This document shows, piece after piece, positions 4,958 through 5,377 of a DNA stretch of 5,377 bases. The notes under the pieces were generated by a model. It was not told the DNA's origin, ran no database searches, and saw only the letters and a program-made list of their open reading frames with translations. Each line of letters begins with the position of its first letter. Within the stretch, counting starts at the first letter, position 1. The stretch covers positions 1 to 5,377 of the forward strand of contig USKC01000224.1 of assembly GCA_900555195.1 (NCBI GenBank), written 5' to 3'. The translations under genes were made by a program, and so were the position numbers. The DNA is from an uncultured Lachnospiraceae bacterium (GTDB lineage Bacteria; Bacillota; Clostridia; Lachnospirales; Lachnospiraceae).

Positions 4958-5377
4958 CGGGGTTTTCCTCCTTTCCCGTTTGTGTATCTGCAAAAGCACC
5001 CGCATTTCCCAGCGGGAGCATATTGCCGTTGATCAGGTACAGATCACCGCCATCCTCGGCAGGGATGCGGTCGAGGTTCTCCAGTTCTCGGATGTCATTG
5101 GCGCTCATCCATCCGTTCTGCCTCGCCGTGGCGTAGCCGGACATCCTGCTGGCATAGTCACCCCGGAGCAGCCCTTCCACATTGAACTTGGCAAAGTACC
5201 GCTTCTTTTCCTCCGGAGAAAAGAGCGTCCGTTGGATGGACTGCTCCCAGCGCACCAGCCAGGGCTCCAGCGTGTATTTCACAAACTCCAAAGACTGCTG
5301 CTCAATATTGGAAAAGCTCGACTTTTCCAGGTCGCCCACCATGTGGGGCGGCACCCGGAAGATACGGGCGATCTCAT
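4854..5377 (-). CDS. HK97-family phage portal protein, C-terminal part (start outside window)
   Basis: The portal is the dodecameric ring at the unique head vertex through which DNA is packaged and to which the neck attaches. The visible 173 residues read open from the window edge and end at a TGA at 4856-4854. The stretch reading IARIFRVPPHMVGDL, followed by FSNIEQQSLEFVKYTLEPWL, is the hallmark of Phage_portal (PF04860) proteins and forms part of the crown/stem region near the C-terminus. A later segment, SANDIRELENLDRIP, is also typical. The last 45 or so residues are acidic, glycine/serine-rich and probably disordered, ending in a basic tip (RHHRRGKLV). In-frame codons continue upstream of the GTG at 5354, so that GTG is internal and not the start. 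The final 104 bp overlap the protease gene in another frame. Identification is firm; the N-terminal two thirds are not visible. Confidence 0.95.
   Translation of the reverse strand, partial: EIARIFRVPPHMVGDLEKSSFSNIEQQSLEFVKYTLEPWLVRWEQSIQRTLFSPEEKKRYFAKFNVEGLLRGDYASRMSGYATARQNGWMSANDIRELENLDRIPAEDGGDLYLINGNMLPLGNAGAFADTQTGKEENPDEEVLEVEEPGSDGDSSGGTDAVPERHHRRGKLV
4967..4974 (-). promoter_or_regulatory. Ribosome binding site that fixes the protease start
   Basis: The minus strand reads AAAGGAGG, 9 nt before the ATG at 4957-4955. The alternative in-frame ATG at 5005 lacks such a site, so this one decides the start. The site lies inside the portal coding sequence. Confidence 0.85.

Noticed and set aside
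4958..5005. Longer protease start at the ATG at 5005
   Set aside because: The extra 16 residues are basic and unlike the family, and the strong AAAGGAGG lies before the ATG at 4957.
4481..5032. A 183-codon plus-strand open frame opposite the protease gene
   Set aside because: It is antisense to the ClpP-like protease, with a histidine- and glycine-rich translation typical of a shadow frame and no recognisable domain.
1..5377. CRISPR array, tRNA, insertion sequence or phage attachment site
   Set aside because: No regularly spaced repeats, cloverleaf-like sequence, transposase motifs or integrase-linked repeat was seen on either strand.

Overview
This window is a block of head, neck and tail genes from a tailed (siphophage-type) phage or prophage, read almost entirely from the minus strand, so the biological order runs from position 5377 down to 1. 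Strong AGGAGG-type ribosome sites, a moderate GC content (about 45 to 65 percent across the structural genes) and a phi13-family tail tube protein suggest a Firmicutes host, most likely a gut Clostridia or Lachnospiraceae-like bacterium. The host assignment is inference; nothing here names the species.

Layout in transcription order: the C-terminal part of an HK97-family portal (5377-4854); a ClpP-like head maturation protease overlapping it by 104 bp (4957-4217); an HK97-fold major capsid protein with an N-terminal scaffold (delta) domain (4203-2998); then the four small proteins of a 'type 1' neck: adaptor/connector (2925-2650), head closure (2650-2318), HK97 gp10-like neck protein (2313-1930) and a probable tail completion protein (1933-1616). 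A phi13-family major tail protein follows (1612-959), then the tail assembly chaperone (962-585) and its C-terminal extension (down to 424), reached by a probable -1 programmed ribosomal frameshift at an A AAA AAC heptamer (615-609). Most gene junctions are 1-4 bp overlaps or gaps of 13 bp or less, as in a translationally coupled late operon. The protease and capsid protein build and mature the prohead, the neck proteins close it and join it to the tail, and the chaperone pair helps assemble the tube around a tape measure protein.

The expected next gene, the tape measure, is not seen. Instead the end of the window holds the first 107 codons of a very AT-rich gene (29 percent GC, 321 to beyond 1). 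It has its own strong-looking promoter (TTGATT, 17 bp, TATACT with an extended TG), its own ribosome site and an inverted repeat over the -10 region. This has the form of a 'moron': a cargo gene with independent expression dropped between structural genes. Phage HK97 carries its gp15 superinfection-exclusion moron at the equivalent place. The encoded helical protein carries a motif reminiscent of DUF5677 proteins, and its function is unknown. It is the least ordinary part of the window.

No RNA genes, CRISPR arrays, insertion sequences, attachment sites or convincing terminators were found. No gene-free stretch exceeds about 100 bases.
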